Counted from the first letter of the stretch, positions 1 to 10,088 are shown. The stretch is DNA of 64,000 nt from Pseudomonas hamedanensis (GCF_014268595.2 NZ_CP077091.1:518501-582500), one strand, 5' to 3'. Notes: generated from the sequence alone by a model not told the origin. Translations and numbers: made by a program.

Positions 1-45
1 ACCGCCTTCGTCGGAACGCCGCCCGGAGCAGGCTCGCTCCCACAG
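1..45. repeat. REP half-element at window edge
   Basis: The first 45 bases end with the REP core in inverse orientation (GAGCAGGCTCGCTCCCACA). A second partial core (TGTGGGAGCGGTTATCAG) lies at about 91-108. These are probably remnants of a REP pair whose left part lies outside the window. No gene is seen in bases 1-104. Confidence 0.75.
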
Positions 46-104
46 TTTTTTGCGGTGAACCCCGCATATCGAGCCGAATCATAAATCCCCTGTGGGAGCG
101 GTTA

Positions 105-842
105 TCAGAAAGTTTTGCTGACGCTGGCGACAACGGTCGCGGCGCAGACGTCTTTGAAGCCCCAGTTGCTCAGGCATTGAGTTTGCGAGAGGTCAGTGTC
201 GATATAGCTGAGGCCCAGCACCACGCCGCCCAGGTTGTGGGTGACTTTTACCTCCCACTCCCGATAACTGTCCTGCGCCTGCCCGGACGCCGAGTACAGG
301 TACGGGTCCTTGAAATCCATACGGCCGTAACGCAGTGCCAACGCCGAATCGAAAGGCAATGGCGTTTCATAACTGACGTAGGTGTACAGCGAGTTCTGCT
401 GACTATCGATGCCCGGCGCATCGCTGGAGTAGTACGCCGCCACGCTGACGCCGTACGCGCCGAAAATCGCGTAGACCTCGCTCTGGTTGAACTGGCTTTC
501 CCTGGGGTAGGCATACTTGAGATAGCCCAGGTCCAGGCTGACATCCTCGCTCGCCTGCCATAGCCAACCGGCGTAGTAATCGACTTCCTGACGGGTCTTC
601 AGGCCACCGCCGAAATCGACGTTGGAACTCCACGCGCCCAGATACAGACCGCTGCTGTGCGCCAGGGTCAGGCCGGCCTGTGCGGCAGGGTCATTTTGGG
701 TTTGCGAAATGCCGCGCGTGCGGTAATCACTGGCAAGGGTCAGATCCACCAGCACGGCGAAGTCGTCGTTCAACGCGATCGCGTGGCTGCTCAACGGCAG
801 CACACTGAAGAAACTCAGGGCAAACAGGGGCAAGGCTTTCAT
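105..842 (-). CDS. TorF-like putative porin / outer-membrane protein
   Basis: Encodes 245 residues. The start at 842 was chosen because it gives a clear Sec signal peptide (MKALPLFALSFFSVLPLSSHA, cleavage after SHA), whereas the longer reading frame runs through a REP element. The mature part has alternating hydrophobic/polar stretches rich in Tyr, Gly and Ser and ends in Phe (SVSKTF), as expected for an outer-membrane beta-barrel. The segment LASDYRTRGISQTQNDPAAQAG near the N-terminus is typical of the gammaproteobacterial TorF/TIGR02001 putative porin family. Substrate is unknown. It stands alone, separated from the next gene by a REPIN-like pair. Family assignment is from recognised motifs; pore function is inference. 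Confidence 0.8.
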   Translation of the reverse strand: MKALPLFALSFFSVLPLSSHAIALNDDFAVLVDLTLASDYRTRGISQTQNDPAAQAGLTLAHSSGLYLGAWSSNVDFGGGLKTRQEVDYYAGWLWQASEDVSLDLGYLKYAYPRESQFNQSEVYAIFGAYGVSVAAYYSSDAPGIDSQQNSLYTYVSYETPLPFDSALALRYGRMDFKDPYLYSASGQAQDSYREWEVKVTHNLGGVVLGLSYIDTDLSQTQCLSNWGFKDVCAATVVASVSKTF

Positions 843-922
843 GTGAAGTCCCGGTGTTGTGATTATTGTTGGGCAGTACGAAAACTGGGGAGGGAATGCA
901 ATCTCAGCCACCCCAAAGACCC

Positions 923-1011
923 TGTAGGAGTGAGCCTGCTCGCGATAGCGGTGTGTCAGACAACACATCGACATCTGATACACCGCTATCGCGAGCAGGC
1001 TCACTCCTACA
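923..1011. repeat. REPIN-like inverted REP pair (89 bp)
   Basis: Begins TGTAGGAGTGAGCCTGCTCG and ends with the inverse complement, so the 89-bp unit can fold into one long hairpin. It lies between two genes of the same strand (105-842 and 1028-2770). Confidence 0.9.
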
Positions 1012-1027
1012 AAGGGCGATGGTGTTG

Positions 1028-2770
1028 TTATTGAGTGGCGGTGTAGACGTTGCGACCGGCAAACCAGGTCTGCAACACCTGGGTGTCGTGCAGGGCTTTG
1101 TCATCGACGCTGAACACATCGCGATCCAGAACAATGAAGTCCGCCTGCTTGCCCGGGGTCAGCGAGCCAATCTGCCGGTCCAGACCGATGGCTCGCGCGG
1201 CGTTGGCGGTGTAGGCATAGAACATGGTTTCGCGGTCCAGGCGCTCGTCGGCGTTGAGCACGCCCAACGGGCCGACACGAGTGATCGCCTGGGCCATGGC
1301 GTTGAACGGGTTCGGTGATGAGACCGGCCAGTCACTGGCGCCGGCAATCGTCGCGCCCTGCTTGAGCAGTGAGTGCGCCGGGTATTGATAGCGAAAGGCG
1401 AGGGCGCTGACGTAGGGCTTGATCATCTCGGTGGTGTAATCGTCGGCGCTGGCCCAGAGCAGTTGCATCGAGGCGATGACCCCAAGCGGCTTGAAGCGGG
1501 CGAATTCTTTCGGGTTGACCATCTGCAGGTGAGTGATCGAGTGGCTGACACCGCTCTGGCGATCCTCGCGCGCCTGAGCGATGCCGTTGAGCGCTTCGCG
1601 CACCGCACGGTCGCCGATGGCGTGGATGTGCACCCGCCAGCCGCGCTGGTCGATGGCGCTGACCAGTTCGCCGAAGTGCTGCGGATCGATGAGCAATTCG
1701 CCCTGTTTGTGCGAGTTGCTGTAGGGGTCAATCATCGCCGCGCTTTGCGCCGGAAATTCGATCACGCCGTCGGCGAAAATCTTCACCCCTGGCAAGGTCA
1801 GGTTGGGTATGCCTTGAAACTGCTGGCGCACCTTGTCCAGCGTATCAAGATCGGCCGGAACGCTTTTCGGATTGGCGACCAGCAGCGCGGCGACATGCAC
1901 GCTCATCTCGCCACTTTCGGCCAGTGCCTTGTAGGCCGGCAGCACACCGACGGACTTCTCGGTGGGTTTGAGAGCGAACACTGCTTCACCCGGTGCGGCG
2001 TTGGCGGCCGGATCCATCCATGCCGTGATGCCCAGACTGTTGTTGTAGCGCACGGCTGATTTGGCGGCGCTGAGCATGTCGGCAGGGCTTGGCACCGGCA
2101 TCTTCGAGGCGACCCGATCCCAGCCAGCGTCGACCACAAAGCCGTTGGGCTCGCCGTTGGCCAGTTTGCCAATGGTGTCCTTCTCGGCCTCTGGCAAGGA
2201 TTGCAGCAGCGCGGCGTCGATGCCGGCGCGTTTGAGCATGACGTTGTTGGCCCACGCGGTGTGGTGATCGCTGCCGACGAACACCACTGGAATGTCGGCC
2301 CATTCGCCGCGGTTGAAGGTCTGGCCCAGGGCTTCGGCCTGCGCCCAGTACACCGAACTCATGCCGGCAATGCTCAGCACATCGCCGTGTTTTGCCTTGC
2401 CGTCTTCGCGCCAGCCACGCAGGCGTTTTTGCAGTTCGTCGAGGCCAACGACTTCGTCAGCCATGTTCGCCGAGACCATTTCCAGCCCGCCGAAAATGGC
2501 GTGGGAATGGCTGTCGACCAGTCCCGGCATCAGGGTTTTACCTTGCAGATCGATGACTTGGGTGGCGGTCTCGATCAGCGCCTTGATCTGTGCATCGGTG
2601 CCGACTTGCAGCACTTTGCCCTGTCCCACGGCAAGCGCCTGGACCTTCGGTTGCGTGCGGTCGGCAGTGAAAATCTTGCCATTGAGCAACACCAGATCGG
2701 CAGCGGCCATGGCTTCCATCGAGGCAAAACTTACAGCGGCAACCAGCAGCTTGGGAATGAATCTTTTCAT
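1028..2770 (-). CDS. Exported amidohydrolase (YtcJ-like, amidohydrolase 3 family)
   Basis: Encodes 580 residues. The start at 2770 gives a signal peptide (MKRFIPKLLVAAVSFASMEAMAAA) and an AGGAAA ribosome-binding site, so the enzyme is probably periplasmic. After it comes the typical entry strand ADLVLLNGKIFTADRTQPKV. The metal-binding motif is GLVDSHSHAIFGG (HxH); further ligands are probably in HIHAIGDRAV and ASDWPVSSPNPF. The family hydrolyses amide or related C-N bonds in small molecules; the substrate cannot be read from sequence. A LysR regulator is transcribed divergently from 2874 across a 103-bp gap and is the likely regulator. Confidence 0.88.
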   Translation of the reverse strand: MKRFIPKLLVAAVSFASMEAMAAADLVLLNGKIFTADRTQPKVQALAVGQGKVLQVGTDAQIKALIETATQVIDLQGKTLMPGLVDSHSHAIFGGLEMVSANMADEVVGLDELQKRLRGWREDGKAKHGDVLSIAGMSSVYWAQAEALGQTFNRGEWADIPVVFVGSDHHTAWANNVMLKRAGIDAALLQSLPEAEKDTIGKLANGEPNGFVVDAGWDRVASKMPVPSPADMLSAAKSAVRYNNSLGITAWMDPAANAAPGEAVFALKPTEKSVGVLPAYKALAESGEMSVHVAALLVANPKSVPADLDTLDKVRQQFQGIPNLTLPGVKIFADGVIEFPAQSAAMIDPYSNSHKQGELLIDPQHFGELVSAIDQRGWRVHIHAIGDRAVREALNGIAQAREDRQSGVSHSITHLQMVNPKEFARFKPLGVIASMQLLWASADDYTTEMIKPYVSALAFRYQYPAHSLLKQGATIAGASDWPVSSPNPFNAMAQAITRVGPLGVLNADERLDRETMFYAYTANAARAIGLDRQIGSLTPGKQADFIVLDRDVFSVDDKALHDTQVLQTWFAGRNVYTATQ

Positions 2771-2873
2771 TGAAGATTTCCTTGTTATTGCGTCTGATGG
2801 CCAGATTACTGGCTGCAATCGGCCGACAGAACGCTTCCCTCACGAAAAACGTTTTTGCCTGAATGGAAAAAGC

Positions 2874-3791
2874 ATGGACAAGCTGGGTGCACTGAAAATG
2901 TTCGTGGTCACCGCGCAGCTCGGCAGTTTCAGCCGCGCCGCCGAGCAATTGGGCAAGACCCCGTCGGCCTTGACCAAAGCGGTCAACCACCTGGAGTCGG
3001 AGTTGGGTGCGCGGCTGTTCGAGCGCAGCACGCGGCGAATTCTGCTGACCGAGATCGGCCGGGTGTACCTGGAAACCGCGCGGCTGGTATTGCAGCGACT
3101 GGACGAGGCAGGGGAGGAAATCGAACAGTTGCAGCACGGCCTGCGCGGCAGTCTGAAAATCACCGCACCGCTGGCCTATGGTCGGGCTTTTCTCGATCAG
3201 GTGTGCGACGGCTTTTTGCAGCAGTACCCGCAGATCAGCCTGCAAGTGGACCTGTGCGACGCCTTCGTCAATTTGCTGGAAAGCGGCTATGACCTGGCGC
3301 TGCGTGAGGGGCATGACGATTTGCCGGGGTTGATCGCGCGGGTGGTCGGCAGCAATCGCCTGGCCTTGTGTGGCAGTCCGCAATACCTGGCGCGCGCAGG
3401 TTTGCCGGTCAATCCGCAAACCCTCGAACAGCATGAATGGCTGTGGTATCAGCATCCATTGCTCAGCCGCGAATTCTGGTGGGCCGAGCGCGATGGCCAG
3501 CGCCTGAGCCTGGCCCAACCGACGGCGCCGCGGTTGCGCAGCGACAATTACGATCTGCTGCTGGCCAGCGCTCTGGCCGGTCGCGGTTTATTGCATACGC
3601 CGTTGTGGAGCGCCGCGCCGTACCTTGCGGACAGGCGACTGGTGCGGGTCATGGCTGATTACGCGATCGACCCCGACACCTTCGGCCCGCACATTCTTGC
3701 GGTGTATCCGAGCCATCGGCGGGCGACGGCGAAAGTGGTGGCGTTTATCGATTACATCGCAGGGTTTCTCGCCGAACGTGGGCTGAACTGA
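2874..3791 (+). CDS. LysR-family transcriptional regulator
   Basis: Encodes 305 residues. The N-terminal winged helix-turn-helix is clear (LGALKMFVVTAQLGSFSRAA, then QLGKTPSALTKAVNHLESEL and LFERSTRR), followed by the substrate-binding domain starting at about residue 90 (GSLKITAPLAYG). The start at 2874 puts the HTH at the extreme N-terminus, as usual for the family. It is divergent from the exported amidohydrolase at 1028-2770 and probably controls it in response to a small molecule; the ligand is unknown. Confidence 0.93.
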   Translation: MDKLGALKMFVVTAQLGSFSRAAEQLGKTPSALTKAVNHLESELGARLFERSTRRILLTEIGRVYLETARLVLQRLDEAGEEIEQLQHGLRGSLKITAPLAYGRAFLDQVCDGFLQQYPQISLQVDLCDAFVNLLESGYDLALREGHDDLPGLIARVVGSNRLALCGSPQYLARAGLPVNPQTLEQHEWLWYQHPLLSREFWWAERDGQRLSLAQPTAPRLRSDNYDLLLASALAGRGLLHTPLWSAAPYLADRRLVRVMADYAIDPDTFGPHILAVYPSHRRATAKVVAFIDYIAGFLAERGLN

Positions 3792-3799
3792 CGGACATT

Positions 3800-3901
3800 G
3801 ATCGCTCCCACGCGCAGCAAAGGAACGCAGCCCGTGACGCTCCGCGCCACTGGACGCGGAGCGTCCCTTGGGGCATTCCTTTGCTGCGCGTGGGAACGAT
3901 C
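3800..3901. repeat. Long nested palindrome (102 bp), copy A
   Basis: Starts GATCGCTCCCACGCGCAGCA and ends with the near-perfect inverse complement finishing GGGAACGATC. Inside it is a second stem: GACGCTCCGCG against CGCGGAGCGTC. The same architecture with a different outer arm occurs at 9851-9954. It is unrelated in sequence to the REP family of this window. It lies between the LysR gene and lexA2 and could also act as a terminator-like structure. Confidence 0.85.
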
Positions 3902-3955
3902 AAATGTGTGTGTCGGCCTGGGCCGACTGGCGGTTATTGTCAGGAAAATCCTACA

Positions 3956-3973
3956 GGAGTACAAATGTACTCC
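3956..3973. promoter_or_regulatory. LexA2-type operator overlapping RBS and start codon
   Basis: GGAGTACAAATGTACTCC is a palindrome with 7-bp perfect arms around AAAT. It contains GTAC-N4-GTAC, matching the operator class I know for Pseudomonas LexA2 rather than the enterobacterial CTGT-N8-ACAG box. Its left arm includes the AGGAG Shine-Dalgarno sequence and its centre contains the ATG at 3965, so LexA2 bound here would block its own gene and the mutagenesis genes downstream. Confidence 0.85.
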
Positions 3974-4582
3974 ATGACAAACCTGACTCCCCGCCGTACC
4001 GCCATCCTGACCTTTATCCGCGAACGCATCGCCGAACACGGTCAGCCCCCAAGCCTCGCTGAGATCAGCGAGGCTTTTGGTTTTGCCTCCCGCAGCGTGG
4101 CGCGCAAGCACGTGCTGGCACTCACCGAGGCCGGATTTATCGAGGTCAATGCGCATCAGGCCCGGGGCATTCGCCTGCTCGGACAGCCGGCGCGCCCCGA
4201 GCTGCTCGACATCCCCGTGCTCGGTCGCGTGGCCGCCGGCGCGCCGATTGGCGCCGATGCCGACATTCATAGTCGCTTGATGCTCGACCCGGCACTGTTC
4301 TCCCGCACCCCCGACTACCTGCTGCGGGTGCAGGGCGATTCGATGATCGAGGACGGCATTCTCGACGGCGATCTGGTCGGCGTGCGGCGCAATCCCGAGG
4401 CACTCAATGGGCAGATCGTGGTGGCACGGCTCGACGGCGAAGTCACCATCAAGCGCTTCGAACGTGTCGGCGCAGAGGTGCGGCTGTTACCGCGCAACCC
4501 GGCGTATCAGCCGATTGTCGTGCGCGATGATCAGGACCTGGCCATCGAAGGGGTGTTCTGCGGTCTGGTGAGGCAAGGCTGA
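3965..4582 (+). CDS. lexA2: LexA2, SOS repressor of the mutagenesis cassette
   Basis: Encodes 205 residues: winged-helix DNA-binding domain (LTPRRTAILTFIRERI, PPSLAEISEAFGFASRSVAR) and C-terminal S24 autoprotease domain. Visible catalytic features are the cleavage pair Ala91-Gly92 (VAAGAPIG), nucleophile Ser126 (VQGDSMIEDG) and general base Lys163 (VTIKRFERV). The ATG at 3965 has AGGAG five bases upstream; an ATG at 3974 is possible and would place the whole operator upstream of the start. The stop overlaps the imuA ATG (TGATG), indicating translational coupling. It represses the cassette until RecA filaments trigger self-cleavage. It is called LexA2 because of operator type and linkage to imuA-imuB-dnaE2. 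Confidence 0.93.
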   Translation: MYSMTNLTPRRTAILTFIRERIAEHGQPPSLAEISEAFGFASRSVARKHVLALTEAGFIEVNAHQARGIRLLGQPARPELLDIPVLGRVAAGAPIGADADIHSRLMLDPALFSRTPDYLLRVQGDSMIEDGILDGDLVGVRRNPEALNGQIVVARLDGEVTIKRFERVGAEVRLLPRNPAYQPIVVRDDQDLAIEGVFCGLVRQG

Positions 4583-5199
4583 TGGGCGCCGTCGTTGCGT
4601 TGGATACCCTGTTCAATGGCGGCCAGGTCTGGAGAGGCCGGCCTGCGCCACCGGCCGCCAGCCCGCAGCCGACCGGCCACGCCGCGCTGGACGCGGCACT
4701 GCCCAGCGGTGGCTGGCCGGAGTCTGCGCTGAGTGAAATCCTTCTGGCCGGCCCCGGTGTCGGTGAGTTGCAACTGGTCTGGCCGACGCTGGCGCGATTG
4801 GCCGCGGCCGGCGAGCGCATCGTGCTGGTGGCGCCGCCGTTCTTGCCGTACCCGCAAGCGTGGGAAAACGCCGGGGTCGATCTGCGCCAGTTGTCGGTGA
4901 TTCAGGCCAGCGAGCGCGATGCCTTGTGGGCGGCGGAGCAATGTTTGCGTTCGGGCAGTTGCGGCGCGGTGCTGTGCTGGCCAAACAAGGCCGATGACCG
5001 CGCATTGCGGCGTTTGCAAGTGGCGGCGGAAACCGGCCAGACCCTCGCGTTTGCCTGGCGACCGTTGAGCGAAGCCGTCAACCCGTCACCGGCAGCGCTG
5101 CGTATTGCCATCGACGCCAGGCCTGCACAACTGCGCGTACTCAAATGCCGTGGCGGGCTGGCGCGGACGACGCCGATTGCCTTTGCCGTGGGTCACTGA
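4582..5199 (+). CDS. imuA: ImuA, translesion synthesis accessory protein
   Basis: Encodes 205 residues, RecA/SulA-like. The N-terminal part has GHAALDAALPSGGWPESALSE, resembling the start of a RecA fold, but no intact Walker A GxxGxGK[ST] is evident, as is usual for proteobacterial ImuA. It acts with ImuB and DnaE2 in damage-induced mutagenesis. It overlaps lexA2 at its start and is followed after 7 bases by imuB, so it belongs to the same SOS operon. Identification rests on position in the cassette plus length and N-terminal pattern. Confidence 0.9.
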   Translation: MGAVVALDTLFNGGQVWRGRPAPPAASPQPTGHAALDAALPSGGWPESALSEILLAGPGVGELQLVWPTLARLAAAGERIVLVAPPFLPYPQAWENAGVDLRQLSVIQASERDALWAAEQCLRSGSCGAVLCWPNKADDRALRRLQVAAETGQTLAFAWRPLSEAVNPSPAALRIAIDARPAQLRVLKCRGGLARTTPIAFAVGH

Positions 5200-5206
5200 G
5201 GCCGCC

Positions 5207-6622
5207 ATGCGCTGGGTGTGTATCGTGTTTCCGCAACTGGCCCTCGACGCCGTGCTGCGCCAGCGCCCCGATGCCGCTGAGCCGTTGGTCTTGCTCAGCG
5301 GTCCGGCCCAGCGCCGGGTGCTGCAAGCGGTGAATCCGGCGGCGCGCCAACTCGGCTTGCGTTCCGGCATGTCGATGACTGCCGCCCAGGCCATGAGCAA
5401 AGGCTTTGCCGCCGCCGATTATGAGGTGGCCGAGGTCGAACACTGGCAGCAGTTTCTCGCCGCTTGGGCCTACCGTTTCAGTGCGCAGGTCAGCGTGCAT
5501 TACCCGCGTACCGTGGTGTTCGAGATCGAGTCAAGCCTGGGACTGTTCGGCACCTGGGCGCAGTTCGAGGCACGCCTGCGTCAGGAACTGACCGACCTGG
5601 GCTTTCGCCACCGCATCGTCGCGGCGCCGAACCCGGCAGCGGCGCGGGTGTTGGCCAATGCGTATGACGGTCTGGTGGTGCCGGACGGCGAGGCTTTGCA
5701 ACATCACCTGGGGCGATTGCCTGTCGACCGCGTCGGGCTGGAGCCAAGCGTGGCCACGGCGTTGACGCGCATGGGCCTGCGCACGCTCAATCAAGTGCAG
5801 AGCCTGCCGCGTCAGGCCCTGGCCCGGCGGTTCGAAGCGCAGATGCTCAAGCACCTCGACACCTTGTTCGGCGCGCGCCCACTGGCGCTGGAGTTTTACC
5901 TGCCGCCGGACCGTTTCGACGTGCGCATCGAGCTGAATTTCGACGTGCAATCCCATCAGGCACTGCTGTTCCCGTTACGCCGTCTGACCGGCGATCTGTC
6001 GGCATTCCTTTGTGGACGCGACAGCGGCGTGCAGCGCTTCGACCTGTTGCTGGAACACGCCGGTCTGCCGGACACGGTGATCAAGGTCGGCCTGCTCAGT
6101 GCCGAGCGTGATCCGGCGATGCTCTTCGAGCTGGCCCGTGGACGTCTGGAGCAGGTGCAGGTCGAGGCACCGGTGCGCGGCTTTCGCCTGCGCGCCGAGG
6201 ACCTGCCGAGTTTCGTCCCGCAGTTTCAGCAATTGTTCGATGAGCGTACGCAACAGACCTTGCCCTGGGAGCAATTGCGCGAGCGCCTGCGCGCCCGGCT
6301 GGGCGATGACGCGGTGCAAGGGCTGCGCTTTCAGGCCGACCACCGGCCCGAGCGTGCCTGGCAGCACGGCGTCGACAAACAGCGTTGCAGCGGTTTGCCC
6401 AACGTCCTGCGTCCGGGCTGGCTGCTCGACGAACCACAGAGCGTGCCGCACGGCTCGGCGCGAATTCTCATGGGGCCGGAGCGCATCGAATCCGGCTGGT
6501 GGGACGGTGAGGATGTGCGCCGCGATTACTACCTGATCCAGAATCGCGCCGGCCAGCAGGGCTGGGCCTGGCGTGCGGTGGGCGAGGACGGCCCCCTGTG
6601 GCTGCAGGGCTGGTTTGCATGA
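5207..6622 (+). CDS. imuB: ImuB, catalytically inactive Y-family polymerase-like protein
   Basis: Encodes 471 residues. The start [17 protein letters not shown] is the Y-family fold without the catalytic DMD acidic motif, and the second acidic motif is replaced by [13 protein letters not shown], as expected for ImuB. A helix-hairpin-helix region follows ([16 protein letters not shown]) and then a little-finger-like segment. The C-terminal region contains QQTLPWEQL, a candidate beta-clamp contact. ImuB is the adaptor linking the clamp, ImuA and DnaE2. Its stop overlaps the dnaE2 start (ATGA at 6619). The start at 5207 fits the conserved N-terminus. Confidence 0.94.
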   Translation: MRWVCIVFPQLALDAVLRQRPDAAEPLVLLSGPAQRRVLQAVNPAARQLGLRSGMSMTAAQAMSKGFAAADYEVAEVEHWQQFLAAWAYRFSAQVSVHYPRTVVFEIESSLGLFGTWAQFEARLRQELTDLGFRHRIVAAPNPAAARVLANAYDGLVVPDGEALQHHLGRLPVDRVGLEPSVATALTRMGLRTLNQVQSLPRQALARRFEAQMLKHLDTLFGARPLALEFYLPPDRFDVRIELNFDVQSHQALLFPLRRLTGDLSAFLCGRDSGVQRFDLLLEHAGLPDTVIKVGLLSAERDPAMLFELARGRLEQVQVEAPVRGFRLRAEDLPSFVPQFQQLFDERTQQTLPWEQLRERLRARLGDDAVQGLRFQADHRPERAWQHGVDKQRCSGLPNVLRPGWLLDEPQSVPHGSARILMGPERIESGWWDGEDVRRDYYLIQNRAGQQGWAWRAVGEDGPLWLQGWFA

Positions 6623-9600
6623 GCGCCGGTTATGCCGAACTGCACTGCCTGTCGAACTTCAGTTTCCAGCGCGGTGCCTCCAGTGCCCTGGAACTGTTTC
6701 AGCGCGCAAAAAAGCATGGCTATCACGCCTTGGCAATCACCGACGAATGTACCTTGGCCGGCATCGTTCGCGCCTGGCAAGCGGCGAAAGCCGTTGAACT
6801 GCCGCTGATCATCGGCAGCGAAATACGCGTCGACAACGGCCCGAAACTGGTGCTGCTGGTGGAGAACCTTGCCGGTTATCAGGCGTTGTGCGGCTTGATC
6901 ACCCGCGCCCGGCGCCGCACGCAAAAAGGCCAGTATCAGGTGCTGCGCGAGGACTTCGACGAGCCGTTGCCGGGATTGCTGGTGTTGTGGGTGCCGGATT
7001 CGCCCGATCAAGGAGAAGAGGGCGCCTGGCTGAAACAGACGTTCGGCGCGCAACTGTGGCTGGCGGTGCAGTTGCATCGCGGGCAGGACGATCAGCAGCG
7101 GCTGGCAGCGTTATTGAGTCTGGCGGCGCAGTGGCAGATTCCGGCGGTCGCCAGCGGCGATGTGCACATGCACGCCCGTGGCCGCCGTGCCTTGCAGGAC
7201 ACCATGACGGCGATCCGGCACCACGTCCCGGTGGCCGAGGCAGGCTTGCGCCTGCATCCCAATGGCGAGCGGCACTTGCGCAGTGTCGAGATGCTGCAAG
7301 CGCTGTATCCGCCGGCCTTGCTGGACGAATCGGTAAAACTGGCCCGGCGCTGCACCTTCGATCTGGGCGAGTTGCGTTATCAGTATCCCAAAGAGCTGGT
7401 GCCCGAAGGCCACAGTGCCAGTTCGTGGTTGCGCCATCTGACAAAACAGGGCATTGCCTGGCGCTGGAAAAAAGGCGCGCCCTTCAAGGTGCTGAGGCAG
7501 ATCAACAAGGAATTGAAACTGATCGCCGAGCTTGGCTACGAAAGCTATTTTCTCACCGTGCACGACGTGGTGAATTTTGCCCGCAAGCAGAAAATTCTCT
7601 GCCAGGGGCGTGGTTCGGCGGCCAACTCGGCGGTGTGCTTTGCCTTGGGCATCACCGAAATCGACCCGGACCGCACCACCTTGCTGTTCGAACGTTTCAT
7701 GTCCAAAGAGCGCAACGAGCCGCCGGACATCGATGTCGACTTCGAACACGAGCGTCGCGAAGAAGTCCTGCAATACGTGTTCAATCGATACGGCCGGCGG
7801 CGCGCGGCACTGACCGCCGTGGTCAGCACCTATCACGCCACCGGCGCGGTGCGTGATGTGGCCAAGGCCCTGGGCCTGCCGCCGGACCAGATCAACGCAT
7901 TGGCCGATTGTTGTGGTCGCTGGAGCGATGAAGTACCGCCGCTGGAAAGCTTGCGCGAAGGCGGCTTCGACCCCGACAGCCCGCTGCTGCGCCGCGTCTT
8001 GAGCCTGACCGGGCAACTGATCGGTTTCCCCCGGCACCTGTCGCAGCACCCCGGCGGTTTCGTGATTTCCGAGCAACCGCTGGACACTCTGGTGCCCGTT
8101 GAAAACGCAGCGATGGCCGATCGCACCATTATCCAGTGGGACAAGGACGACCTCGATGCAGTCGGTCTGCTCAAGGTGGATATTCTGGCGTTGGGCATGC
8201 TCAGTGCGATCCGCCGCTGCTTCGACCTGCTGCGCCGTCACCGCGATCTGAATTTGACTCTGGCGACGATCCCGGACGAAGACAAACCGACCTACGACAT
8301 GATCAGCCGCGCCGATACCGTCGGCGTGTTCCAGATCGAATCGCGCGCGCAGATGTCGATGCTGCCGCGCTTGCGCCCGCAGACGTTCTACGATCTGGTC
8401 ATTCAAGTGGCCATCGTCCGGCCGGGACCGATTCAGGGCGGGATGGTCCATCCGTACCTGCGCCGGCGTAATAAAGAAGAAAAAGACAGCTACCCGTCGC
8501 CGGAGCTGGAAGTGGTGCTCAAGCGCACCCTTGGCGTGCCGCTGTTTCAAGAGCAGGTCATGCAGATCGCCATTGTCGCCGCCGACTACAGCCCCGGCGA
8601 GGCCGATCAGTTGCGCCGCTCGATGGCTGCATGGAAACGTCACGGCGGACTGGAACCGCACAAGGAACGACTCGCTGCCGGCATGAAGAAGAACGGCTAT
8701 ACACCGGAGTTCGCCGCGCAGATTTTCGAGCAGATCAAGGGCTTTGGCAGTTACGGTTTCCCCGAATCCCACGCCGCCAGTTTTGCCTTGCTGACCTACG
8801 CCAGTTGCTGGCTCAAATGCCATGAGCCAGCGGCGTTCGCCTGTGCGCTGATCAACAGTTGGCCGATGGGCTTCTACAGCCCGGACCAGATTCTTCAGGA
8901 CGCGCGCCGCCATCAATTGCAGATCCGTCCGGTGGACGTGCGCGCCAGCGATTGGGATTGCAGCCTGGAAACCACCACCGGGGCACAGCCGGCGATTCGC
9001 ATGGGTTTGCGCATGATCAAGGGCTTTCGCGAGGACGACGCCCGGCGCATCGAAGCGGCGCGCCAGCGCGGGGCGTTTGCCGATGTCGCCGACCTGGGCG
9101 AGCGGGCGGCCCTCGACAGCCGGGCGCAAGCGCTGCTCGCCGATTCCGGAGCGCTACGCGGTCTGGCCGGGCACCGCCATCGGGCGCGCTGGGAAGTGGC
9201 GGGGGTGCAGAAACAACTTGGCCTGTTTGCCGGGCTGCCCAGCGAGGAAGAGGTGCAAATCGTGCTGCCCAAACCCAGTGTGGGTGAAGACCTGCACGCC
9301 GATTACGCCACGTTGGGTACCACGCTGGGGCCGCATCCACTGGCGCTGTTGCGCGGCGAATTGAAAGCGCGACGTTGCCGCAGTTCGCGGGAGTTGCAGG
9401 ATATTGAACATGGCAGACCGGTGAGCATCGCCGGATTGGTCACCGTTCGGCAACGCCCCGGCACGGCCAGCGGCGTGACGTTCGTGACCCTGGAAGACGA
9501 GTTCGGCAACGTCAACGTGGTGGTCTGGCGCGACCTGGCCGAGCGTCAGCGGCAAGTGCTGGTCGGTGCACAATTGCTCCGGGTCGATGGCCGCTGGGAG

Positions 9601-9696
9601 CGCGAAGGCGACGTGCGCCACCTGATCGCCGGCCGCCTGAGCGACCTCAGCCCGCTGCTCAGCGGCATTCGTGTGCAAAGCCGGGATTTCCACTGA
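6619..9696 (+). CDS. dnaE2: DnaE2, error-prone DNA polymerase III alpha subunit
   Basis: Encodes 1025 residues. Domains in order: PHP domain ([29 protein letters not shown]), C-family polymerase palm with catalytic Asp370/Asp372/Asp374 in [13 protein letters not shown], fingers ([36 protein letters not shown]), HhH region and C-terminal OB fold ([20 protein letters not shown]). It lacks the long C-terminal tail of replicative DnaE1. It performs translesion synthesis on damaged templates together with ImuA and ImuB. It is the last gene of the LexA2-controlled cassette; a REPIN-like pair follows 14 bases after the stop. Confidence 0.97.
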   Translation: MSAGYAELHCLSNFSFQRGASSALELFQRAKKHGYHALAITDECTLAGIVRAWQAAKAVELPLIIGSEIRVDNGPKLVLLVENLAGYQALCGLITRARRRTQKGQYQVLREDFDEPLPGLLVLWVPDSPDQGEEGAWLKQTFGAQLWLAVQLHRGQDDQQRLAALLSLAAQWQIPAVASGDVHMHARGRRALQDTMTAIRHHVPVAEAGLRLHPNGERHLRSVEMLQALYPPALLDESVKLARRCTFDLGELRYQYPKELVPEGHSASSWLRHLTKQGIAWRWKKGAPFKVLRQINKELKLIAELGYESYFLTVHDVVNFARKQKILCQGRGSAANSAVCFALGITEIDPDRTTLLFERFMSKERNEPPDIDVDFEHERREEVLQYVFNRYGRRRAALTAVVSTYHATGAVRDVAKALGLPPDQINALADCCGRWSDEVPPLESLREGGFDPDSPLLRRVLSLTGQLIGFPRHLSQHPGGFVISEQPLDTLVPVENAAMADRTIIQWDKDDLDAVGLLKVDILALGMLSAIRRCFDLLRRHRDLNLTLATIPDEDKPTYDMISRADTVGVFQIESRAQMSMLPRLRPQTFYDLVIQVAIVRPGPIQGGMVHPYLRRRNKEEKDSYPSPELEVVLKRTLGVPLFQEQVMQIAIVAADYSPGEADQLRRSMAAWKRHGGLEPHKERLAAGMKKNGYTPEFAAQIFEQIKGFGSYGFPESHAASFALLTYASCWLKCHEPAAFACALINSWPMGFYSPDQILQDARRHQLQIRPVDVRASDWDCSLETTTGAQPAIRMGLRMIKGFREDDARRIEAARQRGAFADVADLGERAALDSRAQALLADSGALRGLAGHRHRARWEVAGVQKQLGLFAGLPSEEEVQIVLPKPSVGEDLHADYATLGTTLGPHPLALLRGELKARRCRSSRELQDIEHGRPVSIAGLVTVRQRPGTASGVTFVTLEDEFGNVNVVVWRDLAERQRQVLVGAQLLRVDGRWEREGDVRHLIAGRLSDLSPLLSGIRVQSRDFH

Positions 9697-9709
9697 TCAC
9701 GCATCCCCC

Positions 9710-9798
9710 TGTAGGAGTGAGCCTGCTCGCGAAAGCGGTTTGTCAGTCATCATTTTCGTAGCAGATGCGCCACCATCGCGAGCAGGCTCACTCCTACA
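9710..9798. repeat. REPIN-like inverted REP pair (89 bp)
   Basis: Begins TGTAGGAGTGAGCCTGCTCG and closes with the inverse complement. It is the first of two palindromic elements filling the 392-base gene-free gap 9697-10088. The rest of that gap shows only the element at 9851-9954 and the leader of the lipoprotein operon. Confidence 0.9.
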
Positions 9799-9850
9799 GG
9801 GAATTCGGGCTGTAGCCTCAATCTGCGCGATACCGCCGAGCCATGTCTCT

Positions 9851-9954
9851 GATCGTTCCCACGCTCTGCGTGGTAACGCCTCCCGTGACGCTCTGCGTCA
9901 CAGTGGACGCGGAGCGTCCATGGCTGCATTCCCACGCAGAGCGTGGGAAGGATC
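9851..9954. repeat. Long nested palindrome (104 bp), copy B
   Basis: Starts GATCGTTCCCACGCTCTGCG and ends with its inverse complement (CGCAGAGCGTGGGAAGGATC), with an inner stem GACGCTCTGCG / CGCGGAGCGTC. It has the same two-storey design as 3800-3901. The outer arms differ between copies but are self-complementary in each, which suggests selection for the fold. Confidence 0.85.
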
Positions 9955-10088
9955 AATGTACGGCTAGTCATTTCACTGACGTCAAAAAAATCTGTCATCA
10001 ATGATGGCACTTTGTCATAATGCCGCGCCTTTCCGCTCCCGCCGCGCTGCCGCGTCGGGACACCGCCGTTTTTAAAAAGGAATACTCA

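Noticed and set aside
7111..9129. 672-codon open frame antisense to dnaE2
   Set aside because: The dnaE2 gene is unambiguous, and the antisense translation has no recognisable domain.
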